Shown here: piece after piece, positions 53,097 through 53,097 of the stretch | Layout of the letters: the number at the start of each line of letters is the position of its first letter | Numbering within the stretch: position 1 is the stretch's first letter | Assembly (NCBI GenBank): GCA_945906795.1 | Contig: CAMDRO010000010.1 | Span: 1 to 53,097, forward strand | DNA from: Spirosoma fluviale | Lineage (GTDB): Bacteria; Bacteroidota; Bacteroidia; Cytophagales; Spirosomataceae | Reading direction: 5' to 3' | DNA: 53,097 nt | Translations under genes and position numbers: made by a program | The notes under the pieces: model-generated | What the model was told of the DNA's origin: nothing | The model's database searches: none | What the model saw: only the letters and a program-made list of their open reading frames with translations

Positions 53097-53097
53097 A

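Overview
This window looks like a core chromosomal segment of a Bacteroidota bacterium, probably a Cytophagales/Spirosomataceae-type organism; the genus cannot be fixed without a search. The evidence is: a GldB gliding lipoprotein; two proteins ending in T9SS-type sorting domains; a Bacteroidetes-type arginine decarboxylase; EttA and Mpl; A/T-rich DNA lacking Shine-Dalgarno sites; and repeated TAnnTTTG promoter -7 boxes, the signature of the Bacteroidetes primary sigma factor. I see no tRNA, rRNA, CRISPR array, insertion sequence or phage gene.

Layout. 0-5.2 kb: 3' end of a T9SS-exported protein, a large ORF joining a GMC oxidoreductase to a secreted FAD-dependent oxidoreductase, and a CBM9-like secreted protein. 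5.2-8.6 kb: ruvB, then the glycerol operon glpF-glpK. 8.5-12.9 kb: speA with a previously uncalled 40-residue lipoprotein gene just downstream, the peptidoglycan-recycling ligase mpl, and a DUF349 protein. 13-18.6 kb: ettA, a MoxR ATPase, and a secreted family 2 glycosidase. 18.7-24.3 kb: gpsA, a HIT hydrolase, the potassium transporter kup, then an AlbA-domain protein translationally coupled to a haem/copper lipoprotein. 24.4-27.8 kb: sulfate activation genes cysH-cysD-cysN and crtZ. 27.9-33.8 kb: valS-gldB-ABC exporter-fur operon behind a structured leader. 33.8-38.9 kb: a one-pass membrane protein with a propeller-like ectodomain, bioB, sppA and ppa. 39-44.9 kb: def-pheT, ffh and icd. 44.9-53.1 kb: a T9SS sialate O-acetylesterase-like protein, the rpsF-rpsR-rplI operon, a coiled-coil membrane protein, yggS, a BatA-domain protein and greA.

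The genes are mostly housekeeping. Those that work together are glpF/glpK/gpsA (glycerol and glycerol-3-phosphate), cysH/D/N (sulfate to sulfite), def/pheT/valS/ffh/ribosomal proteins/greA/ettA (gene expression), and GldB with the T9SS cargo proteins (surface export and gliding). The secreted glycan-related proteins (CBM9-like, GH2, esterase, FAD enzyme) are dispersed and no SusC/SusD pair is nearby.

The most unusual items are: the oxidoreductase fusion, whose junction sits on an A6 run hiding a TAATG stop/start overlap; the haem-plus-copper monooxygenase-like lipoprotein coupled to an AlbA-domain gene; the valS leader with mutually exclusive hairpins; a perfect 18-bp palindrome between speA and mpl; the small lipoprotein after speA; a greA leader with a terminator-like hairpin; and a striking number of tail-to-tail gene pairs whose stop codons abut or overlap. 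No gene-free stretch exceeds 300 bases; the longest are 22045-22249, 12851-13038 and 27784-27958.
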